A stretch of 64,000 bases of DNA from Candidatus Kouleothrix ribensis (GTDB lineage: Bacteria > Chloroflexota > Chloroflexia > Chloroflexales > Roseiflexaceae), in the NCBI GenBank assembly GCA_016722075.1, contig JADKGW010000001.1:5332001-5396000 (forward strand), in the 5' to 3' direction. The notes under the pieces were generated by a model that was not told the origin of the DNA, ran no database searches, and saw only the letters and a program-made list of their open reading frames with translations. The translations under genes and the position numbers were made by a program. Positions 44,842-54,100 of this stretch are shown here, piece by piece (within the stretch, counting starts at the first letter, position 1; each line of letters opens with the position of its first letter).

Positions 44842-45897
44842 CTATTCGGCCACGCCGCGCGCGGCGGCGACTACCGCCAGCAGTCGCTCGGGATGGTGGC
44901 GATATGCGTCCCATGGCTCGGCCCCACTCGAGATTGCCTGGAGTATCGCCGATAGCGCGCGGTTGACCGGCGCTGCCAGCCCGGCCTCGGCGGCTGCGCG
45001 TGCGACTGCGCCATACAGAAATTCGCCCTCCGAACGTGGACTGCCGCGCGCCAGGTCGAGCTGCAGCGAAGGCGGTTTTCTGCCGCGCCCACCGGCCACC
45101 ACTCGCCGCAAGATCGGGTATAGCAGTGGCGGCGGCATGTAGCGCATGGCGCGCGCCAGCAGCGCGGCCGGGTAGCGCGGCAGGTTGATTGGCCTGATCG
45201 CGAGCCGATCGATCACTGCCAGCGCCTCGCGAAAGGCCTGGCGCTCTAGTGCGATCAGCTGGGGGTTGGCATACACATCGGCCACCGCCATGTCGAGGAT
45301 CGCTGCGGTGGCGTTGCCAAGCATATTCAGCAGCGCCTTCGACCACTTCAGCGCGCGGTAGTCGGCCACCTCGCTCACCACGAATCCGGCGGCGCGTAAG
45401 GCCTGGGCGGCCCGGCCGGCCGCAGCGCGGGCGCCCGGCGCCATTGCCGCCACGCCAACTCCGCCGGCCTTGGCCACCGCGATGCGCCCAGGCGCCGCGA
45501 CCTCCACCGATGTGGTGATCGCGCCGCTGACCACCCGGCCGGCACCAACATGCATGGCCAGCAGCTCTTCATTGCCGATGCCGTTCTGGAGCGTCAGCAC
45601 AGCGCTGGGGGCCAGCGCGTCCAACGCCGGCAGCACACTGGCAGTGTCGTAGCCCTTGACGCATACGATCGCCAGGTCGGGCGGGCGGTCGGCCGCGGCG
45701 AGCATGCTGGGGTCGCTGATGGTCACGAGCGATTCGGCCACGTGCAGCCGGCCCGATTCGCTGATCTGGAGCGGCTGCCGGGCAAGCGCAGCCGCGGCTG
45801 CCGGGCGCGCCAGCAACACCGTGCGCTGGCCGGCCTGGGCTAATCGCCCGGCCACCAGTTGCCCGATGGCCCCTGCACCTATCACAACAATCGTCAC
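44842..45897 (-). CDS. panE: Ketopantoate reductase (2-dehydropantoate 2-reductase)
   Basis: NADPH-dependent reductase of pantothenate and coenzyme A synthesis. 351 residues, slightly longer than usual. The Rossmann start IVVIGAGAIGQLVAGRLAQAG carries the GxGxxG motif; VCVKGYDTASVL, TLQNGIGNEELL and KWSKALLNMLGNA (catalytic Lys region) are typical. The start is decided by AAGGAG at 45904-45909, 6 bases before the GTG at 45897; an earlier GTG at 45912 would read through that site. Related reductases of unknown substrate are an alternative. Confidence 0.88.
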   Translation of the reverse strand: MTIVVIGAGAIGQLVAGRLAQAGQRTVLLARPAAAAALARQPLQISESGRLHVAESLVTISDPSMLAAADRPPDLAIVCVKGYDTASVLPALDALAPSAVLTLQNGIGNEELLAMHVGAGRVVSGAITTSVEVAAPGRIAVAKAGGVGVAAMAPGARAAAGRAAQALRAAGFVVSEVADYRALKWSKALLNMLGNATAAILDMAVADVYANPQLIALERQAFREALAVIDRLAIRPINLPRYPAALLARAMRYMPPPLLYPILRRVVAGGRGRKPPSLQLDLARGSPRSEGEFLYGAVARAAAEAGLAAPVNRALSAILQAISSGAEPWDAYRHHPERLLAVVAAARGVAE

Positions 45898-46067
45898 AGG
45901 CGGCTCCTTCACGCGGCGCCCTTTAGTCTCGCTCGCAAGGTGTGGCGGCCGGCCAGGCTTGGTTCCTACGCTGGCTACGCCGCATGGTACAGCATCTCTT
46001 TAGAACGCGCCAGCGTTATACATGCGGGGGGATCGAAATAGTTGCAATTCTGACAAATATCGATCGC

Positions 46068-46097
46068 TTGCAACGTGCATCCTCCTTAGGTTAGAAT
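46068..46097 (+). promoter_or_regulatory. Promoter of the subtilase gene
   Basis: TTGCAA (46068-46073), an 18-base spacer and TAGAAT (46092-46097), about 78 bases before the start codon. Good match to a sigma-70-type promoter in the divergent gap between panE and the protease. Confidence 0.55.
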
Positions 46098-46174
46098 GAT
46101 CTCGGCGGGCAATTGGCTGTATTGTGTGCCTGCCCAACGTCGGCCGCGTCTGGCGGCCTCAGAAAGAAATGCTC

Positions 46175-48268
46175 ATGCAACGAATACGCCCTGCGGTGCT
46201 GATGCTCCTGTTGTTGCTGCTGATCTGGCCGGCGGCTGCCGGGGCCGCCCCCATCCTGCCGCGCGGCGCGCTCGCCGGCGAGCTGGTGCTGAAGCTCCGC
46301 GCAGGCACCGCGCTATCGGCCGATGGCCGCGCACTTGGCCCACATGCCGACCTACTCAACACGTTGTTGCGCGACGCCGGCGCCGGCCTGGCCCGCGAGC
46401 TGGGTGCGCATAGCGCTACCTACCGCGTGCGGGTTGGCGCGGGTACCGATATTGGTAAGCTGGTGGCCGCGCTGGCGCGCCACCCCGATGTGGTCTACGC
46501 CGAACCTAATCATCTGCGCAGGGCCATGCGTACGCCCAGCGACCCGGTGATCAGCCAGCAGTGGGCGCTGCGCAATATCCACGCCTACGAGGCCTGGGAT
46601 ATCACCACCGGCAACAATGTCACGATCGCCCTGCTCGACACCGGCGTGTCGCCGAGCCACCCCGACCTGGCCGGCAAGCTGCTCCAGGGCTACGACTTCT
46701 ACAATAACGATGGCGACCCCAGCGACGACGAGGGCCATGGCACCTATACCGCCGGCGTAGCCGCAGCCGAGAGCGATAATGGCGTGGGTATCGCCGGAGT
46801 CTGCTGGGGCTGTAATATTCTGCCAGTCAAGGTGCTGGGCAGCCGCGGCCAGGGCGACGACGCGACGATCGCGCAGGGCATCCGCTGGGCGGTCGACCAG
46901 GGCGTGCGGATCATTAGCATGAGCCTGGGCGGGCCGGAAGACACCCAGGTAATGCGCGACGCCGTGCAATACGCGCACGATCGCAATGTGCTGATCATCG
47001 CGGCCTCGGGTAACGGCCAGGCCGACGGTAACCAGCCGAACTACCCGGCGGCCTACCCCAGCGTGCTGGCGGTTTCGGCCACCAACAGTAACGATGGCGT
47101 CACCGGCTTTTCGACCACCGGCAGCTTTGTCGATATCGCCGCGCCGGGTGTGGGCCTGTGGAGCACGATCTGGAACCCGCGCGATGGCGATACCTATGGC
47201 GTTGAAAACGGCACGTCGGCCTCGTGCCCGCACGTGGCCGGCGCGGCCGCGCTGGCGCTGACGCTGCGGCCCGACTTGAGCGCCGACCAGCTGACCGAGC
47301 TGCTCGAGGCCGCCGCCGACGACCAGGGCGCGCCGGGGAAAGACCCTGAGTATGGCTATGGTCGCCTGAATCTGCTGCGCACGGTGCAGCTGGCCGCCGA
47401 CCCGAACATCCTGAATCGCTCGGTGATCCAGGGTGTCGTAACCGGCGCGCAGGGCAGCCAGGTTGTGGTTGCGCTCAGCAATGGCCAGCAGACTCAGCCA
47501 GACGGCAATGGTGCGTTTCGCTTCGAGAACCTGCCTGCCGGCGCCTATACCGTTACGGTCAGCGGCCCTGGCGGCGTTACCACGGCACAGCAAACCTGGG
47601 TCAGCGGCACACCACTGAGCGTCGCGACACTCAACTTCAGCTTCGGCCCCGACTCGTCGCAGTACTTTGCGGCCGTACCGCCGCCGAGCGATGGCGCGAG
47701 CTATTTCGCCGAGACCGGCCACACGCTGAATGGTACCTTCAAAGCCTACTGGCAGCGCCACGGCGGGCTGGCGATCTTCGGCTACCCCACCAGCGAGCCG
47801 TTTGTCGAGCGTGGTGAGGATGGGCGCGATTACACCGTACAGTATTTCGAGCGGCACCGCTTCGAACTGCATCCCGAGAACGCCGCGCCCTACAATGTGC
47901 TGCTGAGCCGCCTGGGCGACACAATCCTCCAGCAGGGTGGGCGCAATTGGTACGACTTCGCCAAGGGCGGGCCTACGCCTGGCTGCGTCTATTTCGACGC
48001 GACTGGCCACAGCCTATGCGAGCCATTCCTGAGCTACTGGCGCACGCATGGCCTCGAGATCGACGGGCGCCGCGGCAAGACGTACGCCGAGAGCCTGGCG
48101 CTGTTTGGCCAGCCGCTATCGGAACAGCAAGTCGAGACGCTGGCCGATGGGCAGCCGCATATTGTGCAGTGGTTCGAGCGTGCGCGCTTCGAGAGCCACG
48201 GCGATAGCGGTGTGCTGCTGGGCTTGCTGTCGAACGAACTGACGGCTGCGCGTGGCTGGCGGCGCTAG
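46175..48268 (+). CDS. Secreted subtilase with C-terminal WFER repeats
   Basis: Exported serine protease of family S8, 697 residues. Signal peptide (about 1-26), an inhibitor-like propeptide (about 30-120; YRVRVGAGTDIGKLVAALARHPDVVYAEPNH), then the catalytic domain with Asp155 (LLDTGVSPSHPDL), His188 (EGHGTYTAGVAA) and Ser348 (NGTSASCPHVAG). A carboxypeptidase-regulatory-like beta domain follows (about 430-490), then two copies of a repeat with FAETGHTLNGTFKAYW, FGYP and WFER/YFER patterns (about 505-690). The same repeat makes up most of the next gene. ATG 46175 is 6 bases after AGAAAGAA; the ATG at 46169 is too close to it. Confidence 0.92.
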   Translation: MQRIRPAVLMLLLLLLIWPAAAGAAPILPRGALAGELVLKLRAGTALSADGRALGPHADLLNTLLRDAGAGLARELGAHSATYRVRVGAGTDIGKLVAALARHPDVVYAEPNHLRRAMRTPSDPVISQQWALRNIHAYEAWDITTGNNVTIALLDTGVSPSHPDLAGKLLQGYDFYNNDGDPSDDEGHGTYTAGVAAAESDNGVGIAGVCWGCNILPVKVLGSRGQGDDATIAQGIRWAVDQGVRIISMSLGGPEDTQVMRDAVQYAHDRNVLIIAASGNGQADGNQPNYPAAYPSVLAVSATNSNDGVTGFSTTGSFVDIAAPGVGLWSTIWNPRDGDTYGVENGTSASCPHVAGAAALALTLRPDLSADQLTELLEAAADDQGAPGKDPEYGYGRLNLLRTVQLAADPNILNRSVIQGVVTGAQGSQVVVALSNGQQTQPDGNGAFRFENLPAGAYTVTVSGPGGVTTAQQTWVSGTPLSVATLNFSFGPDSSQYFAAVPPPSDGASYFAETGHTLNGTFKAYWQRHGGLAIFGYPTSEPFVERGEDGRDYTVQYFERHRFELHPENAAPYNVLLSRLGDTILQQGGRNWYDFAKGGPTPGCVYFDATGHSLCEPFLSYWRTHGLEIDGRRGKTYAESLALFGQPLSEQQVETLADGQPHIVQWFERARFESHGDSGVLLGLLSNELTAARGWRR

Positions 48269-48430
48269 GCGTGGCGCGTGTACATCACGCAGCATCACGC
48301 CGAAATCTCTGGCATTGCACCATGCCTGAGCCGAAAACGATAGTGTATCGTTCTATTGCGCGCCGATGATCTCCTAATAATGGAGGCACCTACGTTTACC
48401 ATATAGGCATTGAACAAAGAGTAGATTAGA

Positions 48431-48445
48431 TATCACAATGTGATA
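48431..48445. promoter_or_regulatory. 15-bp dyad TATCACAATGTGATA
   Basis: Perfect palindrome with a single central A, in the 307-base gap between the protease and the WFER-repeat gene. TCACA and TGTGA are in the opposite order to a CRP site. It may be an operator. A second small hairpin (AACGAT/ATCGTT) lies near 48340. No clear promoter was found in this gap. Confidence 0.4.
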
Positions 48446-48575
48446 GCAAGCGGCGCAGGAGGGCCGCGATTCTCACTCAGCTGGTGATAGTGTCAATGGG
48501 GCACTGAAGCTGGATCACAACGATATCGCTCTATCGCTCTACCCGCATTCTACCAAGCAATACAGGAGAGAACAT

Positions 48576-49571
48576 ATGCTACGGTATCGATTGTCGCGAT
48601 GTGTATTGCTACTGATTGCGTTTGCCGCAATGTTGGCAATCGCACCACATGGAAGCGCAAGTGCTCAGACGAGCCAGCGCTGTTTTTCGGAGACAGGCTT
48701 TTGTATCGAGGGGCGTATCCGCGAGTTTTGGGAGCAGAACGGTGGCCTGACGGTATTTGGCTTTCCAGTAGCGCCGCAGCAAGTCGAAACGATAGAAGGC
48801 CGTCAGCTGCAGGTGCAGTGGTTCGAGCGCAACCGGCTCGAGCTGCACCCCGAGAATGCGCGCCCCTACGATGTGCTGCTCGGTCGGCTCGGCGCCGATC
48901 GGCTGGCCCAGCAGGGCCGCGATCCCTTCACATTCCCGAAGACTGGCGCGCAAAACGGCTGCCGGTTCTTCCCCGAAACCAGCCATAATGTCTGTGGCGA
49001 TATTCTGAAGGCGTGGCATGCCAGTGGGCTCGAGTTCGATGGCAAGAAGGGCAAGAGCGAGGCCGAGAACCTGGCCTTGTTTGGCCTGCCGCTGAGCGAC
49101 CCGCAGGTCGAGACTCTGAGCAACGGCGTGCAGTATACCGTGCAGTGGTTCGAGCGCGCGCGCTTCGAGCTGCACCCCGAGAACCAGCCGCCGTACAATG
49201 TGCTGCTGGGCCTGCTCGGCAACGAGATCCGCTCGAACAACACGCCGCCCCCGCCGGCTGATCCCTGCGCCGATGTGCCCGACCCGATCAACGGCCGCAT
49301 TCGCCCGGCGAAGTGTGTCAAGGCCGGCACGCGCATGGCGATGGATGTGTTTGGCTTCCAGCCGGACGATCAGGTGGGCTACTGGCTGACCGCGCCAGAC
49401 GGCAGCGTCTACGGCACGGTGCGCACCTACAGTATCGGGCCATCCGGCACGGCCGAGAATCTGCGCTTCGACACCGACGACATGCCCGAGGGCCTGTGGT
49501 TCTGGGTGTTCCAGAGCTCGACCAACCCCAAGCAGACTGCGATCATCTACTTCAAGATCCTCAAGCCGTAG
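48576..49571 (+). CDS. Secreted WFER-repeat protein
   Basis: 331-residue exported protein without a recognisable enzyme domain. After a signal peptide (about 1-30), two repeats of about 90 residues occur (CFSETGFCIEGRIREFWEQNGGLTVFGFP...VQWFERNRLELHPENARPYDVLLGRLG and its second copy with TSHNVCGDILKAWHASG). The same repeat occurs twice at the C-terminus of the subtilase upstream. A beta-rich tail follows (about 225-331; GTRMAMDVFGFQPDDQVGYWL). A CAGGAGA site precedes the ATG. The repeat may bind polysaccharide or the cell surface, which is only inferred from its use in secreted proteins. Confidence 0.8.
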   Translation: MLRYRLSRCVLLLIAFAAMLAIAPHGSASAQTSQRCFSETGFCIEGRIREFWEQNGGLTVFGFPVAPQQVETIEGRQLQVQWFERNRLELHPENARPYDVLLGRLGADRLAQQGRDPFTFPKTGAQNGCRFFPETSHNVCGDILKAWHASGLEFDGKKGKSEAENLALFGLPLSDPQVETLSNGVQYTVQWFERARFELHPENQPPYNVLLGLLGNEIRSNNTPPPPADPCADVPDPINGRIRPAKCVKAGTRMAMDVFGFQPDDQVGYWLTAPDGSVYGTVRTYSIGPSGTAENLRFDTDDMPEGLWFWVFQSSTNPKQTAIIYFKILKP

Positions 49572-49622
49572 CGCTGGGCATGGCTTGGGCCGGTGCATAA
49601 TTGGCTCGACAACGTGTGGTTT

Positions 49623-49679
49623 CCGGTGCGCGGCCTGGCCGCGCACCGGTGATTCTACCGGCCGGCCCGTAGAATCACC
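49623..49679. terminator. Paired hairpins between convergent genes
   Basis: A 12-bp perfect stem CCGGTGCGCGGC (49623-49634 with 49638-49649) is followed directly by an 11-bp stem GGTGATTCTAC (49648-49658 with 49669-49679); they share two bases, so only one or a shortened pair can form at a time. They probably end transcription from both sides. No T-run. Confidence 0.65.
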
Positions 49680-49713
49680 CGGCCGCAGCTGCACCGATTC
49701 GGGGCGCGCGACC

Positions 49714-51069
49714 CTAGCCGAACTCCTTGGCGCCGATATCGCCGCGAAATTCGCGGCCCTCGAAGCTAACCCGCTCGGCGTTCACCAGTGCGATGCCGCG
49801 TGCGCCTGCCAGCGTGGCGCTGGTGGCCACCAGCGTCATCACCAGGCCGCCAGTGGTGCGCAGTGTGCCGCCGGGCTGGCCCGCGCCGAATAGCGGCAGC
49901 GCCTGGCCGCGCGCGCCAAACATGCCGGCCGGGCCGGGGCTGCGCTGGGGCGTGTAGCGCAGGCCGGCGGTATTCTCGGTGGCGCTATGAAACACGCGCA
50001 CGCCCTCGTCGAGCGTCTCGATCCCGCTGATTGGCCCGCCAACCGCGAAGTGGTGCGGGTAGCCGCGTGCAAACAGGCCCATGCCGAGGCTTACCGTCGG
50101 CGACCAGTGTGGCGCGGGGCGATCGTGTAGCCGCTGCGCGATCATGGCCTGAATCCACGGCAGCAGGTCGTCTTCCAGGCGTGGCAGCACCACCTGGGCC
50201 TCGCCATCGCGCATGCTGGCGCGTAGCGCGGTGAGCCGCGGCCCCTGCTCGGTGATGATCGCGTCGATGCCCAGGATGCCCCAGAAGGGCAGCCGATCGT
50301 GCGCCAGCCCGGCCACCACCGGTAGCAGCAGGTGCTCGTGCATGTAGCTGCTCAGCTTGCGTGCGAACAGCGAGTTGCTGGTGTGCGCGCCCAGGCCGGG
50401 CGCAGGTGTACCGCCGATGCCCTCGCCAATGCGGTCGTACAGGCGCACCGGCAGCAGCGGCACGGCAGTGCGCCCGTCGGTGAATGCCGATAACACCACC
50501 CGCGCGCCATTGAGCGCTGCCTCGATCACCACGCCACCATTCGCGCCACCCGGCGTATGCGCTGCAAACAGATCGCGCAGCCCCGCCAGCGCCGCGTAGC
50601 GATCGGTGTAGATCGCCTCGCCACCGGCCGGGTCGTCGGCCTTGATCATCACCGGCAGCGGCATGGTCGCCAGGTACTTCTCGGCGGTGGCATGGTCGGT
50701 GCAGGCGCGCCCAGGCGCGGTGGGCAGCCCATGGCGCAGCATGAATTCTTTGGCCTGGCAGCGGCTGCGCTCGAGCATGGTCGAGCGTTGCGATGGGCCG
50801 CACACGCCGATCTGCATCGACACTACCTCGTCGACCAGGCCGGCTTGCAGCGGCTGGCTGTTGGCCGGCACGATCATGTCGATGCCTTCGTCGAAGGCCC
50901 AGCGCGCAATCGCCGCCGCGTCGCCGGTGTCGAGCTCGGCCGAGGGCACAAGCGCGCTGGTGCCGCCGTTGCCGGGGGCACAGATCAGCTCTGTCACCAG
51001 CGGGCTGTTGAATAGCTTCCAGGCTAGCGCATGCGCGCGCCCGTCGTTGCCAAGCAGTAGCACTTTCAT
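49714..51069 (-). CDS. PurD-like (GARS) ATP-grasp protein, degenerate
   Basis: 451-residue protein with the fold order of phosphoribosylamine-glycine ligase: KVLLLGNDGRAHALAWKLFNSP and CAPGNGGT at the N-terminus (2-40), then an ATP-grasp region. Key motifs are eroded. Where PurD has K-A-D-G-L-A-A-G-K-G it reads KADDPAGGEA, and where PurD has the G-P-N-T-G-G-M-G loop it reads TPAPGLGAHTS. ATP or glycine binding may be altered. It is therefore probably a paralogue rather than the purine pathway enzyme. ATG 51069 was chosen from the family start. The gene lies about 130 bases beyond the GH13 stop, in the same direction. Confidence 0.7.
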   Translation of the reverse strand: MKVLLLGNDGRAHALAWKLFNSPLVTELICAPGNGGTSALVPSAELDTGDAAAIARWAFDEGIDMIVPANSQPLQAGLVDEVVSMQIGVCGPSQRSTMLERSRCQAKEFMLRHGLPTAPGRACTDHATAEKYLATMPLPVMIKADDPAGGEAIYTDRYAALAGLRDLFAAHTPGGANGGVVIEAALNGARVVLSAFTDGRTAVPLLPVRLYDRIGEGIGGTPAPGLGAHTSNSLFARKLSSYMHEHLLLPVVAGLAHDRLPFWGILGIDAIITEQGPRLTALRASMRDGEAQVVLPRLEDDLLPWIQAMIAQRLHDRPAPHWSPTVSLGMGLFARGYPHHFAVGGPISGIETLDEGVRVFHSATENTAGLRYTPQRSPGPAGMFGARGQALPLFGAGQPGGTLRTTGGLVMTLVATSATLAGARGIALVNAERVSFEGREFRGDIGAKEFG

Positions 51070-51198
51070 ACAGATTCGGGGTACACGATTTTCATTAGAC
51101 GCTGTCTGGGGCGCTGGGAATGCGCAGGGTGTAACCCCGCGCATTCCCCGGCTGGCCGCGCCCGGCCAACCAACAGCGATACCGTTTCAAACAGATGC

Positions 51199-54100
51199 TC
51201 AGGCCTGCACCAGCGCTCGTAGCTTCTCGACCTGGTAGCCCGACTGCGCTGCGGCTTCTTGCAGCTGCCGCACCAGCGCGTAGCACTCGCGGATGGTGTC
51301 GTCGCCTGGGCCGCTGCCGCCGGCGCTGAGTGAGATCAGCGCCATGCGCCACAGCCAGTTCAGCAGCAGCTCGAAGGCGTTTTTGTCGAACCACAGCGTG
51401 CCCTGATAGCGGTTGACGCGCAGCAGTTGCTGCACTTCGCCGTCGGACAGCAGCGAATCGACCAGCCGGGCGGGCTGTTGAAGCTCGGGCGAGCGGAACC
51501 AGTCTTGGTAGCTCGTTAGGTGTTTCAGCACGCTCAGCGCCTGCGAGGTAGCATAGTCGTCGGCGCCTAGCTCGCGCAGCACGCCGCTCACGATCCGGCC
51601 CAGCCGCCACTCGTCGATCCAGCTGCGGCTCTGCTCGGCGTAGTCGCCCGCGCCAGTCACTTTGCCAAGCGCATGAATGATCACCCAGCCGAACATACCG
51701 CCCCACGCGGCGTTGCCGCCGGCCAGTTCGACGTTGCCGTTGCCGGTGAAGCGCTGCTCGAGCGCCGGCAGCTGCATGATCGCCGCCAGCTCGTCGCGTG
51801 CCTCGCGCGCGATCGGCTCGGGTGCGGTGCCGTTGCCGGTGAAGCGCTTGATCTCGTGCAGCAGGTTGAGCATCTTCTGCTCGAATTCATCCAGTAGGGG
51901 TTGCAGGGTGTCGGGTTGCAGGGTGTCGGGTTGCAGGGTGTCGGGTTGCAGGGTGTCGGGTTGCAGGGTGTCGGGTTGTGCCGGCTCAACCTGCGCATCG
52001 TCTAACCCGTGAACCTGCAAACTCTCGGCGGCGTCGATCAGCCGCCGGAACATGTCGGCGTTCACGAGCTCTTTGAATGGGTAGTGTAGTGGTTGCAGGA
52101 ACAGCTCGTTCATGGCTTCATCGACGCTTGGCACGCCGCGGCCGGCCAGGAAGCTGGCCAGCTGCTCGTACTGGTGCAACCCATCGCTGCGCACCTCGCG
52201 CCAGTCGAGAAAGACAACGTATGTGTAGGCGCCTAGCTCGGCATACATGCCCTGCTCGGCCAGCTCGCGCCCGTTGCGCAGGTACTCCAACCCGGTAACG
52301 TAGTCGCGAAAGATATAGAAGATGCCGTCGCCGGCCTGGAGGCTCAGCCCTTCGCCGATGGTGCGCTGGATCAGCGTACGCTCGTCGCCGGTTTTTACCG
52401 AGAAGGCCGCCGAGCTACGCACCCAGCCGCGCACCTCGGCATATTTATTGTGGTACAGCACCAGCGCGCGCTCGTCGCCATGGCGATTCGAGTAGGCGTA
52501 TACATCCTCGGTCAGCGCTCCGTCGGTAGTGAAGAAGTCGTACAGCAGAAAGTGCTCGACCTCGGCGAACAGGTAGCGCTTGTGCATCAGTGGGAAGATC
52601 TCGCGCTCGTGCCGCTCGATCAGATACTGGTCGGGGTGCTCGTCCCAGTAGGCTCGCTGGTACTCCATGCCATACTTCTCGGCAAAGCCCTCGACCTGGC
52701 CATGGCCGAGCATGGGCAGGCCCGGCAGCGTCAGCATCACTGTGCATATACCAAAGTATTTGTCGCCCTTGCCGAACTGGTCGACCGCAGTGCGCTCGTC
52801 GGGGTTGTTCTGGAAGTTGACATAACGCTTCAGAATCTCGGGATCGAACTCGAGCGTTTGCTTCATGATCGAGCGATACTTAGCGTTGTCTTCGTCGCGC
52901 AGCAGGTGCATGAATGCGCTGTTATACACCCGGTGCATGCCCAGCGTGCGCACGAAATAGCCCTCCATCAGCCAGAACGCCTCGGCCAGCAGCAGGGTGT
53001 CGGGCACCTCGGCGGCCACGCGATCGACTACCTCGCGCCAGAACTCGTGCGGGATGGCGGCCTCGAAATCGGCCTTCGACAAGGCATACTCCGAGCGTGA
53101 CGGGATGGCGCCGCCCGCGCCCGGCTCGGGGAACCACAGGCGCTGGATATGGCGCTTGGCCAGGGTCATAGCCGCGTCGAAGCGGATCACCGGAAACTGG
53201 CGCGCCACGTGCAGGATGGTCTGGATCACGCCCTCGCGCGCCTCGGGGTTGAGGTAGTTGATCTGGGCGGTATCGTTCCAGGGCATGCTGGTGCCGTCGT
53301 TGCCGTGGTAGATATAGCGCGTGTCGCCGCTCTGGCGGTCGTGGCGCTTGAACACCACCGCCGCGTCGCTGCGGTCGTAGTAGTGATCTTCCATATAGAT
53401 GCCCACCCGGCCATCCCACGATAGATCGGGGCCATTGAAGCTGTACACCGGGTATGGGCTTTCGGGTACCGACAAGAACCAGTCGGGGTGCTCGACCACC
53501 CACTTACCATCGATGCCGACATGGTTCGGCACCATGTCGCTGGCCAGGCGGATGCCGCGCTGCCAGGCGCGCTCGCGCAGGTTCTGGCAGGCCGGCTCGC
53601 CGCCTAGCCGCCGGGCGATCTGGTAGTCGAACAGCGAGTAGGCCGAGGCGACTGCCTCGGGGTTGCCCATCATTTGTTTGACGCGCTGCGAGGCCGCGCT
53701 ACGCTCCCACAGGCCAATCAGCCACAGGCCGGTAACGCCCCAGCGCTGGAGCTTGTCGAGCTCTTCGTCGGGCACCTGGTCGAGGGTCGTGACCGGCCGG
53801 CCATACTCTTTGGCCAGTTGGTCGAGCCAGACATACGCGTTCTTGGCCAGCATCACCAGCCGCGGCATCCAGTCTCTGTCGGGGCTGAACTGCTCGGGCT
53901 CGGCTGCCAGCCCGGCAAACGACTCGATTGGGATCTCGATCGGGCCTGGCCCGAAGAACGTGGGCTTCTCCTCTTCCTTGATCAGGTCGAGCCCGCCGAG
54001 CAGCCGGTAGACATCTTTGCCGAGCGTGAGGCCCCAGCGCCCACGGATGAATTCGAGCTGGGCCTCGAGCGAGTGCGGCGCGGCGCGCGCAGGCGCCAGC

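Noticed and set aside
46352..48010. Long open frame antisense to the subtilase gene (about 550 codons)
   Set aside because: High GC keeps antisense frames open. The translation is rich in Ala, Arg and Val without any motif, whereas the sense frame has a full protease triad.
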